A stretch of DNA of 64,000 nucleotides from Serripes groenlandicus (GCA_031761405.1 JASEVX010000007.1:28112859-28176858); one strand, 5' to 3'; positions 1 through 11,120 are shown, counted from the stretch's first letter. Notes: generated from the letters alone by a model not told the origin. Translations and numbers: made by a program.

Positions 1-497
1 ATCACATAACACCATAAAAAGATTGTTTTCAATCTTTAAATCGATATTTCTTCGTCCTCATATAAACAGTGACCGAAGTTCACCCCGAAGTTCAAATGCA
101 TACTTCCACTGTAAAATGTAGTCCCTATTAATAAACTTTTGATTTTATACAAAATTAGCAACAAGGTACTTATAACATTTCATTTATGTTGATTTATTCT
201 CTTTAAACAATATTTTTAATAAATGCCGAAATTCAGAACAATTGTAAACAATATGATGTCATTTAAAGTGACGTCACACTGGAGTGAGTCGGCTATTTAT
301 GTAACTAGTTACATATGATATTTATGTCATTGCTTTATGTCACTCCTGGAGTGCAAGTTATGTGATAATACTTAATATTTCAAGTTTTTTCCTCTGACAG
401 CTGTTTTCAGAATCAACCGCTCTCATAATATCAAATAATGTAAACCATAAAAAAAATTAATTGACTTTCAATTTCAAGTATATTAAATTAATTTCAG

Positions 498-564
498 ATC
501 ATATAGAAGACCAGAACCTGGTTTCGAAAATGTTGATGATGACTTGTCAGATGAGCTTAGTTGA
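498..564 (+). CDS. Possible terminal exon of a gene entering from the left
   Basis: A pyrimidine-containing acceptor ending TTTCAG at 492-497 is followed by 22 open codons, entered in phase 2, ending in TGA at 562-564. The peptide is hydrophilic: a basic start (SYRRPEPGF), then an acidic end (ENVDDDLSDELS), typical of a cytosolic C-terminal tail. I do not recognise the family. A second frame also stays open here (about 25 codons), so the frame choice rests on composition. No other exon of this gene is visible to its left in the window; the upstream exons would lie outside it. It could be a chance open stretch. Confidence 0.35.
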
Positions 565-863
565 CCTAGATTGATGGAAAACATATAGCTAATTGATTCT
601 TAATAGATATTATTTATTGATAAAAATGAAGACCGTTATGGGCAATTCTCATATTATGGCAACCAGTTCACCAAACCATGTCTGGCTGTATTTGCCCTCC
701 TTTTGGAAAAATATTTTCAAAAGTCTTCTGCTGCAGAGGTGGGTGTCAAAATGTCTCTGCATGTGGGAAAGGACTTATTTAATGTTGACCCAATATTACA
801 TTTTACAGTTTCTACTTTTGAAAACATCAGAAGAAAAAAAATAAGTATGACTTTGATGTATAG

Positions 864-1094
864 TTAACCCTTTACCTCATACGACAATGCTGCAGCAGAC
901 GACTTTGAACATATTTTATCAAAAAATAGAAAAATCTCTATAATTGAATGGATAATCTATGACTAAAATGGAAAACATTGTGGCAAAAGGAAAAATTGCT
1001 CGTTTTGAGCAATTTCTTCTTTTGTCACTATGTATTCAAAAAAGCTGTCTGCTACAGAGGCGTCAGAAAGCGTCTATATGAGGGAAAGGGTTAA
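864..1094 (+). mobile_element. TTAA-flanked MITE, CCCTTT family, full length
   Basis: A 231-bp copy with TTAA at both ends, CCCTTTACC/GGGAAAGGG termini and the central hairpin (GAAATTGCTC-GTTTT-GAGCAATTTC, 1001-1026). TTAA targets and CCCTTT-like termini are known for piggyBac-type transposons. It has no coding capacity, so it is a non-autonomous element. Orientation is defined here as '+' when the end carrying ACGACAATTCTGCAGCAGACGA comes first. Confidence 0.85.
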
Positions 1095-1272
1095 GTCATG
1101 AGAAAAATAGAAATTGCTTGTTTTGTGGCTCAGTTTTCAGATACCTACTAGTGTCTTGAAATTGTGTTAAAGGTGATTATCATGAAAATATAGCAGACCC
1201 TTCTTTTAACTTTTCAACGACTTCCAGAGTTATGCCCTTTTTAAGAAGTATTTAGTTAGCTTGGTTTTAAGT

Positions 1273-1330
1273 TTAACCCTTTCCCTCATATAGACGCTTT
1301 CTGACGCCTCTGCAGCCGACGGCTTTTTAG
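1273..1330 (-). mobile_element. Truncated TTAA MITE end
   Basis: One MITE end (TTTAACCCTTTCCCTCATA, then GACGCCTCTGCAGCCGACGG) breaks off where the tandem-repeat element at 1,330 begins. This suggests the larger element inserted into this MITE. Confidence 0.6.
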
Positions 1331-1593
1331 CTCACCTATGCACAAAGTGCAAGGTGAGCTTTTGTGATCGCTCACCGTCCGTCGTTCGTCGTCGTCGTCC
1401 TACGTCGTCCGTCCGTTCACATTTTCCTACAAACGACTTCTCCTCCTACACCAATTAACCAAATTCAAAATAATTTTACAGGAATGTTCCTTGGGTGGAT
1501 CTCTTTCAAACTTGTTCAAAAAATTCTATTCCATGCAGAACTTTGGCTGCCATGGCAACAAAAAAGGGGAAATTAACCAAAACTAAAAAAAAT

Positions 1594-2960
1594 CTTCTTG
1601 TCCGAAAGTAGAAGGCCCATGCCTTTGATATTTGGTATGTAGCATCATCTAGTGAACCTCTACCAAGATTGTTCAAATTATAGCCCGGGGGTCAAAAATG
1701 ACCCCTCCCCGGGGGTCACTTGTTTAACATAGACTCATATAGGGGAAAAACTTTAAAAATCTTCTTGTCTAAAAGTAGAAGGCCCATGCCTTTGATATTT
1801 GGTATGTAGCATCATCTAGTGAACCTCTACCAAGATTGTTCAAATTATAGCCCTGGGGTCAAAAATGACCCCTCCCCGGGGGTCACTTGTTTAACATAGA
1901 CTCATATAGGGGAAAAACTTTAAAAATCTTCTTGTCTAAAAGTAGAAGGCCCATGCCTTTGATATTTGGTATGTAGCATCATCTAGTGAACCTCTACCAA
2001 GACTGTTCAAATTATAGCCCTGGGGTCAAAAATGACCCCTCCCCGGGGGTCACTTGTTTAGCATAGACTCATATAGGGGAAAAACTTTAAAAATCTTCTT
2101 GTCTAATAGTAGAAGGCCCATGCCTTTAATATTTGGTATGTAGCATCATCTAGTGAACCTCTACCAAGATTGTTTAAATTATAGCCCTGGGGTAAAAAAG
2201 ACCACTCCCGGGGGTCACTTGTTTTACATAGACTCATATAGGGAAAAACTTCAAAAATCTTCTTGTCTAAAAGTAGAGGGCCCAGGCCTTTGATATTGGG
2301 TGTGTAGCATCATCTAGTGGACCTTTACCAAGATTGTTCAAACTATAGCCCTGGGGTCAAAATGACCCCTCCCCTGGGGTCTATTGTTTTACATAGACTC
2401 ATATAGAGAAAAAACTTGAATAATCTTCTTGTCTAAAAGTAGAGGCCTCAGGCCTTTGAGATTTGGTATGTAGCATTATCTAGGAGACCTCTACCAAGAT
2501 TGTTCAAATTATAGCCCTAGGGTCAAAAATGACCCCTCCCCGGGGTCACTTGTTTAACATAGACTCATATAGGGGAAAAACTTTAAAAATCTTCTTGTCT
2601 AAAAGTAGAAGGCCCATGCCTTTGATATTTGGTATGTAGCATCATCTAGTGGACCTTTACTAAGAGTGTTCAAATTATAGCCCTGGGGTCAATTTTGATC
2701 CCTCCCCAGGGGTCACTTGTTTGACATAGACTCATATAGGGAAAAAAAATAAAAAGTCTTCTTGTCTAAAAGATATTTGGTATGTAGCATCATCTAGTGA
2801 ACCTCTACCAAGCTTGTTCAAGTTATAGCCCTGGGATCAAAATGTCCTCACTCCGGGGGTCACTTGTTTTTCATAGACTCGTATATGGAAAAAACTTTAA
2901 AAATCTTCTTGTCTAAAAGTAGAAGGCCAAGGCCTTTGATATTTGGTATGTAGCATCATT
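1594..2960 (+). repeat. About 167-bp tandem array, 8 units
   Basis: Units begin CTTCTTGTCTAAAAGTAGAA and contain GGTATGTAGCATCATCTAGT and a GGGGTCA...TGACCCC inverted block. Start positions 1761, 1928 and 2095 give a period of 167 bp. Units near 2,700-2,960 are shortened and divergent. The array lies inside the mobile element at 1,330-4,170. Confidence 0.85.
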
Positions 2961-2994
2961 GTAGACCACTACCAAGATTGTTCAAATTATAACC

Positions 2995-4075
2995 CTGAAT
3001 TAAATTGAAGGGAAATCTTGTTAACACTGTAAAAGCCACATTTTTTGCTTCAGCAGCTTCAAATTTTGTCAGAATGTTGAGCTGAATGATATCTAGGTCA
3101 AATTTGAATATCAGAATGTTTGTCTTGATGATATGAAGGTCAAGTTCTAACATGGGTTATGATTGGTCAAAAATTAGGTCACTAGGTCAAATTGAAGGAA
3201 AATCTTGTTAACACTCTGGAGGCCACATTTTCAACTTGAGCATGTTGAAACTTTATCATAATGTTTCTCTTGACGATATGTAGGTCTAGTTCGAACATGG
3301 GTCATGTCTGGTCAAAAAGTAGGTCACTAGGTCAAATTGAAGGAAAATCTTGTTAACACTCCAAAGGCCGCAATTTTTGCTTCAGCAGTTTGAAAATTTG
3401 TCAGAATGTTGAGCTGAATGATATACAAGTTCGAACATGGGTTATGATTGGTCAAAAAAGGAGGTCACTAGGTCAAATTGAAGGAAAATCTTGTTAACAT
3501 TGTAGAGGCTGCAATTTTTGCTTCAGAAGAAATTTTATCAGAATGTTTGTCTTAAATATATCTAGGTCAAGTTCGAATACAGTCAATATTGGGTAAGAAA
3601 CTAGGTCATTAGGCCATATTTAAGGAAAATCTTGTTAACTCTGTAGAAGACACATTTTTTGCTACAACAGGTTGACATTTAATGAGAATGTTTAAATGAT
3701 ATCTAAGCCAAGTTCGAATATGTGTCATGTAGGTTAAAAAAACTAGGTCACTAGGCCAAATTGAAGGAAAATCTTGTTAACACTTTGAATGCCGCATTTT
3801 TTGCTTCAGCATCTTGAAATTTGGTCAGAATGTTTGTCTGAATTATATCTAGTTCAAGTTTCAATATGGGTCATATTGGGTCAGAAATAAGGTAAATAAA
3901 GGAAAATATTGTTCAAACTCCGGATGTCGCATTTTTACTTTGAGCAAATTGAAAATTTGTCAGAATGTTGTCTTGATGATATCTAGTCCATGTTGGAATG
4001 TGGGTCATATCAGGAATTTTTTTTATAGATCACTAGGCCAAATGAAGGAAAATCTTGATAACACTGGAGGTTGCA
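2995..4075 (+). repeat. About 145-bp degenerate tandem array, 7 units
   Basis: Repeats of CAAATTGAAGGAAAATCTTG followed by TTAACAC, CTTCAGCA, GTCAGAATGTT and AGGTCACTAGG. Copies of the leading motif fall at about 3188, 3333 and 3474. The units are more diverged than those of the neighbouring 167-bp array. The short open frames here are by-products of the repeat. Confidence 0.75.
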
Positions 4076-4582
4076 TTCAGAATAATTGTCTTGATGTGTT
4101 TTGCATTGCAGTACATTGTATAATTAAGGTGAGCGATCCAGGGCCATCATGTCCCTCTTGTTTAGTATTTTGACCTTGTTTGAAAGTGAAAGTAGGGAAA
4201 TAAATCACCGGTATTGTCTGGGCCCGATTTGATCCAAAAAGACGGTAACCTAGTGAATTCTTTCCTGCATAACAACATAACCAAACTCAAGACACTTGTG
4301 CAGCAGACGATTTTTAAATGTAAATATAGAAATTCTTCTTCTTAACTCAATGTATTCAACATTAACTTAAAAAATATTTTCGAAATTTAACCTAGATCTT
4401 TTTTAAAGGCGTCTTCTGCATATTTGGTGTTGTATGTGGGAAAGAGATAACTTCCTTTTCAGGCCAAGTGTATTATGTAAAAAGTCATTTCCGTTTAGGC
4501 AAAATTTCAGAGAACAATCGTGTTTATACACCAGTGCATTATAGGTAACAATAACACGGACAACACGGGCGTTCTTTTACAT

Positions 4583-4805
4583 ATTAGCCGTTCCATAAGA
4601 GAAGTATCGACCCAGATCAGTCTAAGCATTCCGAGGTGGCTAACCCGGACAGACATTTTTGTCTCGTGTGGATTTTGTGTTTCAGGAATCATTACTCTAT
4701 ACCTCTTTCCCCCCTGAGACGGAATGTGTCGGCCCGGATTAGGCTGATCTGGGTCGATACATTACGCAGAGTCCAGAATGTTGGTTTTCTCGTGGAACGG
4801 CTCAT
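4583..4805. mobile_element. MITE with GATCAG-rich inverted ends
   Basis: The ends are inverted around AGCCGTTCCA; inside lie GTATCGACCCAGATCAG on the left and its inverse CTGATCTGGGTCGATAC on the right. The same family occurs at about 12.24, 20.09, 25.91 and 26.28 kb. The open frames on both strands arise from this palindrome-like structure and are not genes. Confidence 0.65.
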
Positions 4806-5197
4806 ATATTTTACATCTTCCGCTCGCAAATAATTTCCGTGTTTCATTCGTTTTCCATTTAATCCTTTTATTTAATTTCGACAAACCTTGCATGAACTTA
4901 AGAACACGAAGGTGACCCTTCACACATATAACACATCTGTATTAAACAGACTTTGAAAACGCATGGGAAACATTTGAAAAATCTCTATAAATAATTAAAA
5001 GTATATATTGAAGAAAAAAATGAAAACGTTGAGGCATAAAGAAAATGTGCTCATCATAAGTAGTTTCTCCCTCTTTGTCATAATGTTGTTTTTGTTTCGT
5101 CTGTTAAAGAGGCGCCACAGAGCGTCTGTATACGGGAGTGGGTTAAAATATACGTTTTCCCGAAGCACTTCTAAAAGAAAAGTAAGTGTGAGTTATT

Positions 5198-5378
5198 TAA
5201 CCATTTCCCTCATACGACAATTATGCAGCAGACGACTTTGAACATATTTTGTCAAAAAATAGAAAATCTCTATAATTGAAGTGATAACCTATCACCAAAA
5301 GTGGAAAACATTGTGGCAAATTGTTTTCTAAAAGCTGTCTGCTGCAAAGGCGTCAGAAATTGTCTATATGAGGGTAAT
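5198..5378 (+). mobile_element. Degraded TTAA MITE
   Basis: A MITE of the 864-1,094 family that has lost its central hairpin. It keeps the ACGACAATTATGCAGCAGACGA end and a GCAAAGGCGTCAGAAAT...TATATGAGGG end. Confidence 0.6.
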
Positions 5379-5492
5379 GCTTCTCCAAAACATTATCAAA
5401 CATGTATTCCTTCGATCATGGTCAATCGAAAGATGATCTTAGTACATGTATACGACCAGCTAAGTTCTGTACGAGGCTGCTGTATGCCTACA

Positions 5493-5969
5493 TTAACCCT
5501 TTCCCTCATACGACAATTCTGCAGCAGACGACTTTGAACATATTTTGTCTAAAAATAGAAAATCTCTATAATTGAATGGATTACCTATGACTAAAAGTGT
5601 ATGACTAAAAGTGAAAAACATTGTGGCAAAAGGAGAAATTGCTCGTTTTGAGCAATTTCTTCTTTTTTCACTATGTTTTCAAAAAGCCGTCTGTTGCAGA
5701 GGGATTCCGCTGTGGTCGAGTGGTTAGCGTCGGGGATTTCGAAACCGGTAGTCCCGGGTTCAATCCCCAGTCGCGGCACTACGGTCATGGTGGAGTGCCC
5801 TTGGGCAAGGCACATTTTCTAGCCTAGTACTGGTTTGTTTACCCAGGGATCATGAATAATTAAATTTAATTGCGCGCTAAATGACCTTAGCTGTCGATGC
5901 GCCATAAAACAAAATACATTCATTCTGTTGCAGAGGCGTCAGAAAGCGTCTATATGAGGGAAAGGGTTT
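5493..5969 (+). mobile_element. TTAA MITE interrupted by a SINE
   Basis: The left end TTAACCCTTTCCCTCATACG and the right end TATATGAGGGAAAGGGTTTA frame a standard MITE into which a tRNA-related SINE (5,702-5,923) has inserted. Without the SINE the element is close to the usual 230-250 bp. Confidence 0.8.
5702..5923 (+). mobile_element. tRNA-derived SINE with 12-bp target duplication
   Basis: The tRNA-like head has an A-box region (TGGTCGAGTGGTTAGCGT) and a B-box region (GGGTTCAATCCCC), followed by a body with TGGAGTGCCCTTGGGCAAGG and an AT-rich tail. The target site TCTGTTGCAGAG is duplicated at 5,690-5,701 and 5,924-5,935, dividing the host MITE exactly. Related copies lie in reverse at about 34.5 and 46.7 kb. 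Confidence 0.85.
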
Positions 5970-6218
5970 ACACTGATGTATGACCAAATAGGTGACTTTC
6001 TATCAACCCTTTTCAACACACTACATTTCTGTAGCTGACGACTTCTACGATTTTTGACAATACAAAGAAAATATTGAACTTACCTTAGTGATGTATCTGA
6101 AAGAAACGAAATCGTTAGGAACGGCGTTCCATCAGACTTGATTAAATCGCTGTTCGTCACCTAGTCGTATAAGCCTATGGAAGTTAAATAGCCTACGGAC
6201 CGTATACTTTTTTAATTT

Positions 6219-6622
6219 TTAACCCTTCTCCTCATACGACAATTCTGCAGCAGACGACTTTGAACATAGTTTGTTAAAAATAGAAAATCTCTATAATTTA
6301 ACTCTTTCAGCGCCAAAGGCAATATTCAGGTTTTTGCAAATAATACTGATTCAGGCGAGTCCGCTTGTAACGAGCTGTTTCACCTGAAATGAGCATTGTT
6401 TGCCTTTCAGTTATCAAAATAGTCCAAAATTATATAACATGAGAAATGGAGACACCCGATTTTGAACACGGAAGAGTTTACTTTAAACAATTCAGCGCTG
6501 AAAGAGTTAAAGAATAACCTATGACTAAAAGTTGAGAACATTGTGACAAAAGTTGTCACTATGTTTTCAAAAAGCCGTCTGCCACAGAGGTGTCAGAAAG
6601 CGTCTATATGAGGGAAAGGGTT
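6219..6622 (+). mobile_element. TTAA MITE with a second TTAA MITE nested inside
   Basis: The outer CCCTTT-family MITE is split after CTCTATAATT by a different TTAA element (6,298-6,510) and resumes with AGAATAACCTATGACTAAAAG. The right end is TATATGAGGGAAAGGGTT. Confidence 0.75.
6298..6510. mobile_element. Nested TTAA MITE, CTCTTTCAGCGC family
   Basis: The termini are TTAACTCTTTCAGCGC and GCGCTGAAAGAGTTAA, a perfect 16-bp inverted repeat including TTAA, around 213 bp with no coding capacity. The termini differ from the host MITE, so this is a second family using TTAA targets. Confidence 0.8.
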
Positions 6623-7164
6623 CATTAAGTAGCTGTTCCACTAGTACAGATGCATCTTCAGCAGACACTTTTAGAAACGGGTTTTGCAAAAGAAGAAATT
6701 TTTCTTTCTTTTTTTTTCTTTTGACATACTGTTTTCAACTATATTCAGTAATTTAGTTAAATCTATGGAGACTTTCCATATTTTGTCGGAGATGTTTTCA
6801 AAGTCGCCTGCTATGTAGGATGGAGTTAAGTGGTTAAGTGTTGTTGCGGTCGTGGGAATATTGAAATATAAAGAGGGTCAATTGTTTAATCCGTATATAT
6901 ATATACTACTCAAACTTTGCAAAGCATTTCCATTTTGGTTTTGGCTTAAAATCAGCAAAGAAGAAATAATAAGTCGTTTCATCAGGAGATAATGTTAATG
7001 AACCAAAAATGTCATGCAAGTTATCAAATCACACATTGATAAAAAAATAAATTTTGTTTAAACTTATTCATTTTACATGCGAAACAAGCTTAATAATAAA
7101 ATGTATTTATCACTCTCGTTGTCTGCTTCCTGAAGACTTAACCGGTACTCGCGCCGTTTGTGTG

Positions 7165-7258
7165 TAAAAAAGTCAGGACCCGCTCATCATGGGGCTCGAA
7201 CTAGGGACCTTTGGTACGAGAGGCCGACGCTCTACCTCTGCACCACTGTCTTCCACCA
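7165..7258 (-). mobile_element. tRNA-like SINE head fragment
   Basis: On the minus strand there is a tRNA-like stretch with GGTAGAGCGTCGGCCTCTC and a B-box-like region (AGTTCGAGCCCCATGATG). It is not a clean cloverleaf with a matched acceptor stem, so a SINE head is more likely than a tRNA gene. Confidence 0.45.
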
Positions 7259-7493
7259 AAAATCAATTTAGAGGTTAAAATTTCTTAGAAAAAATATTAC
7301 TGAGTATCTAGTGTTTGAGTCACGTTTATCAGTTACAGCCTTGTTAGACTATGTGTTGTGCTGCGATTTCTGTGTACACAAAAAGTTCAACAAAGTTTGA
7401 TTATCACTTAAAACAGATACAGATATTGGCACTCCAACAATGTAAGATATATGTAACACACAATATATCAGTCACTTAATCTCAAGTCGTTAG

Positions 7494-7985
7494 TAACGAT
7501 GTCTCTGGAACTCCCAAAGTATAAATCAAAGTCAAGGTACTCCTTGTTGTCTCTGGAACTCCCAAAATATAAATCAAAGTCAAGGTACTCCTTGTTGTCT
7601 CTGGAACTCCCAAAGTATAAATCAAAGTCAAGGTACTCTTTGTTGTCTCTGGAACTCCCAAAGTATAAATCAAAGTCAAGGTACTCTTTGTTGTCTCTGG
7701 AACTCCCAAAGTATAAATCAAAGTCAAGGTACTCTTTGTTGTCTCTGGAACTCCCAAAGTATAAATCAAAGTCAAGGTACTCTTTGTTGTCTCTGGAACT
7801 CCCAAAGTATAAATCAAAGTCAAGGTACTCTTTGTTGTCTCTGGAACTCCCAAAGTATAAATCAAAGTCAAGGTACTCTTTGTTGTCTCTGGAACTCCCA
7901 AAGTATAAATCAAAGTCAAGGTACTCTTTGTTGTCTCTGGAACTCCCAAAGTATAAATCAAAGTCAAGGTGCTTCTTGTTGTCAA
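7494..7985 (+). repeat. 48-bp minisatellite, about 10 copies
   Basis: The unit GTCTCTGGAACTCCCAAAGT followed by ATAAATCAAAGTCAAGGTAC and TCTTTGTT is repeated about ten times with very few differences, so it is recently homogenised. Because 48 is divisible by three, long frames are open on both strands (170-190 codons). That is expected of such an array and is not evidence for a protein. Confidence 0.95.
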
Positions 7986-8564
7986 AACTAGCATTTCAAT
8001 TTATGCCAAATTTACTTCAGAACATCAACTTCCGTTTATTAACTGACCTATCAAATAACATGATCAATTAAATCAATATTAGCCATTGGATTAAATGCGA
8101 TTTCAATAAAGTACTAATTCCTGTAATACAAAATTGTTGTGTATTGGCTTTATACAAAGTTAACAAAAAAAAGGTAAAAAGTAATTGTAATTTCAGATTT
8201 TTATTAAATCATATTGCTTCAAATGTTGTTCTGCTCACAAAAACGTCTTTACTTGTTTACAACATGGATGTCCTTGAATTCGATTGTAAAAGTAAAAACA
8301 AAAATGATCAAAGGTTGTACATTCTGTTCCTTATATGTTATTTTATATGTCACTGCAACTGTTGCAGGAGTCTGCCTTTTCTCATTTCTTTTTATAGTTT
8401 ATAAACTAAGAAAAGTACTGATTGTTTTGTCCGTGCTACAAACAATTAACACTAAATAAGCTAAAGCATCAACAGTACCATAATTCGTTTACCAGACTCC
8501 AAAACTAACTCATGATATACGCTTCAACATTTCTGGCAACAGTTTGATATCCAATAAGATAATT

Positions 8565-8966
8565 GGATCATAGTACTTAATGAAATAATTATCATCTTAC
8601 TACTGATCACCGTCATCAAAACAAACACTAATACATTTTTACTGCTAGTTGAAATAACAAATGGAAAATCCTCAGTACACATTTCACTAACAAATCTTAC
8701 CTTAAGTCCCACAAACTGGAAAATAACAGTGCCTCAGAATATTGAAAACATAACAATAACCGGTCTGTGGGTACCGATTGTGCGGTTTGACTGGGATGCA
8801 TTTGAAGTCAGAAATAAATTATCAAATCAAAATTTACATGTTAACACTGTTCATAAAATCAACCCAATAACAGCAAGAAGACTGAGGCAAATAATGTCTA
8901 CTACCTACTGTGCATATTTCTTTATCCAACACGATTATTTATTAATACCTTTACAAAACTGGTAAC
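8565..8966 (+). CDS. Candidate exon, LRR-like or secreted N-terminal segment
   Basis: One frame is open for about 133 codons between TAA at about 8,562 and TAA at 8,963. It begins with a signal-like hydrophobic run (EIIIILLLITVI at about residues 8-19). Then comes a polar stretch with candidate N-glycosylation sites (NLT, NIT) and leucine/isoleucine spacing that loosely recalls a leucine-rich repeat (SLTNLTLSPTNW, ENITITGLWV). There is no in-frame ATG near the start; CTAG before TTGAAATAAC could be an acceptor. It lies upstream of receptor A on the same strand and could be an ectodomain exon of it, but no good donor in the right phase was found. It may be a pseudogene or chance. Confidence 0.2.
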
Positions 8967-10059
8967 AAATGCTTGACAAATTGAATCACAAGAGCTCCTA
9001 CTGATATAACTATGTATTTCTTAATTTGAGGAAACTAGTCTATTAAAGACTGCAGGTTATAGATGTATTAATGTATTTTGTCATCGACTTTAAGTTAGTA
9101 TTGCAATACTTATATGATGTACGCATTTATTCATTGAAGGTATTTTTAACATTACTTGATACGTTGATATAGTGTACATCACGATTCCTTTTCTTTTGCA
9201 CTTTTTAGGAAAAGGCCTAAAGTAAAATTTAAGGAGAGGGTGGTGTTGTGCGCTAAAAAGTGTATGTACCTTTATAATGCTTTTGTCATACTGTTTTAGC
9301 TAAAATGTTTTAATGCATGATTTTGCGTTTTGCGTTGTCAATTACTTTAAACTGAAATATATAATGTACAAATATATCAGATCATGACCTAATCCGGCGT
9401 TAAAGCGGGAAAATCGAAAAATACAAAGAATGTTTTGATGTATTGTTAAATTCTTCCATGTGTAAGCACGAATGAGGGGGGAAAAGGCAGTTGATAAGCC
9501 CTTACTGTACTTATAGCTTACTTTTTAACTCAGCTGACATATATCACCTTTCAGACATTTCAATTAAAAAGTTTAACAATGATACTTATCAATGCCATAT
9601 GTCGCCTGGCGATGCTAGAATTAAATAATTAACCAATTCCATTGGCTCATACGCTGATTGACCATACTATTTGATTTGTCAGCAATGCAAACAAAATGTA
9701 TTCATTTGGAAAACATCACGAAAAAGAGAATACTCAATGGATGGTTATTTCCTCTCTCTCTCTCTATATATATATAGATTATTCGAAAAGTGAATAATCA
9801 TATGTATTGTTTATTGTCGATTTATAATAGCAACATTGTTTATTCTTTATTGTCGATTATTTGGCTACGTGGGTTTCTTAAGCAGACCTGCAGTGTAGCT
9901 TTTTGAACACGTAGAAAACATCATCGGAAAGAGAATAATCAATTGTTGCTTGGCATATAACAAATTATTCAATATATCCTTTATTAATACTGAATTAGTT
10001 TTATATCGATTATATTCATTGCGTTACTCAAAATAGTTGTAACGTAAACGTGATTAAAG

Positions 10060-10720
10060 TACATGGAAAGGACATCTTGTTGTTTGATAGACAAATACCC
10101 CCAAACTTACGGCATAACACTTGGAAAGATCTTTGGAGTATGTTGGACCATTCCCCTCATATGAGAACATTTCCTAGCTCTTCCAAGCAACGGGACTGTA
10201 CTGCGCATGAACATGGAGGATCTCATCCCTATAACGGCGCCCGGTCGTGGTTCCATTTTGCATAAGCTCTATGTCGGTTTTCGCATCAATGCTTATGCCA
10301 TCCAAAACCATGAGAGATCCACCCCGTATCGGTCATGCTCACTGGTGTAAGTGTGGTTAAATCGCTCTCCCAAAAGTCTCCACAATCTTGCTCAGTGGTC
10401 TGTAAAATCCAGGCAAAACCTAGACTCGTCCGTGAAAAATACTAAGCGACAATTAAGAATGTTCTTATTCACGTGTTGAAGTGCCCTGTCTTACATATCC
10501 CACCGATGTTCACGCGTCAATGGTTTACGGACACAGGCTCTCCGGGACCTAATACCGCAGTCATGCAACTTGTTCCTGATGGTCTTAGTCGACACATTAA
10601 TACCAGTGGCATTCAGGAGGTCAGATCGCAGCTAGCATACCGATGGCTCTAGCGAGCTCTGCATCCGGCAAACGATGCCGAATCCGATAGTAACGATTGA
10701 ATGAAAACTGCCAGTTAAAG
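10060..10720 (-). pseudogene. Tc1/mariner-like transposase relic
   Basis: Read on the minus strand in shifting frames, this gives a recognisable Tc1-type transposase: a helix-turn-helix end resembling VSTKTIRNKLHDCGIRSR, then CVRKPLTREHRWD, then ALQHVNKNILN. The first catalytic-aspartate segment VFFTDESRFCL is present, and then a Tc1-like stretch. Several stop codons and frame changes break it, so it cannot be active. A small piece is open on its own: residues resembling ISIDAKTDIELMQNGT and the following stretch. Terminal inverted repeats were not identified. Confidence 0.8.
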
Positions 10721-10855
10721 ACAGCATGTATGCTTTCTAGTTTTAAATCTGTCTAAAGTGGTTTATATGCATAAGGTCATTAGAGAGGTAGCCTTAACAT
10801 GTGCATACTGTAACTAAAGCTTAAGTGTGTGTAAAGTGATGTAAATAAAATTAGA

Positions 10856-11004
10856 TTAACCCTTTCCCACCTGCAGACGCATTTTGACGCAATAGCAGCA
10901 GACGACTTTTGAACACATTGTGGCCAAAGGTGAAATTGCTCTTGTTTTTGTCTCTGTTTTCTAAATCGTCCGCTGCAGAGTTGTTGTATGTGGGAAAGGG
11001 TTAA
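10856..11004 (-). mobile_element. Short TTAA MITE, CCCAC variant
   Basis: TTAACCCTTTCCCACCTGCA at the left and TATGTGGGAAAGGGTTAA at the right bound 149 bp. This subfamily has CCCAC instead of CCCTC next to the CCCTTT terminus. Confidence 0.75.
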
Positions 11005-11120
11005 CAATTTAAACAGTAAAAACTGTGTTGAAATATCTTAAATAGTCACTGAGATATGGAGTCCTAAAGTGTTGATGCTTAGAAAATAACGTTGTCTTTG
11101 AAAAGAATGAGTTCATGATA

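Larger units (their letters stand above)
1330..4170 (+). mobile_element. Tandem-repeat-bearing mobile element
   Basis: The stretch starts with an inverted pair around AGCTCACC...GGTGAGCTTTTGTGATCGC and a run of CGTCGTCC. Two different internal tandem arrays follow, and it ends near GGTGAGCGATCCAGGGCCAT at about 4,128. Related pieces recur at 39.5-39.9 kb and 42.8-44.2 kb in other orientations, including the same GAGCACTTTGTGCATGGGTGAG-like end. No transposase frame is visible, so the class is unassigned (a non-autonomous DNA element is likely). Confidence 0.6.

Noticed and set aside
5706..5780. tRNA gene
   Set aside because: A- and B-box sequences are present, but the cloverleaf is imperfect and the segment is the head of a SINE bounded by target duplications; the same holds for heads near 12.66, 18.77, 23.17 and 54.84 kb.
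7482..8071. Long open frames of 170 and 190 codons on opposite strands
   Set aside because: They are the two readings of a 48-bp tandem array; the period is a multiple of three, so open frames are expected without coding.
8144..8459. Two overlapping frames with a membrane-like hydrophobic stretch
   Set aside because: Hydrophobicity comes from AT-rich, TTT/CTT-heavy sequence; no matching acceptor-donor pair in the needed phase.
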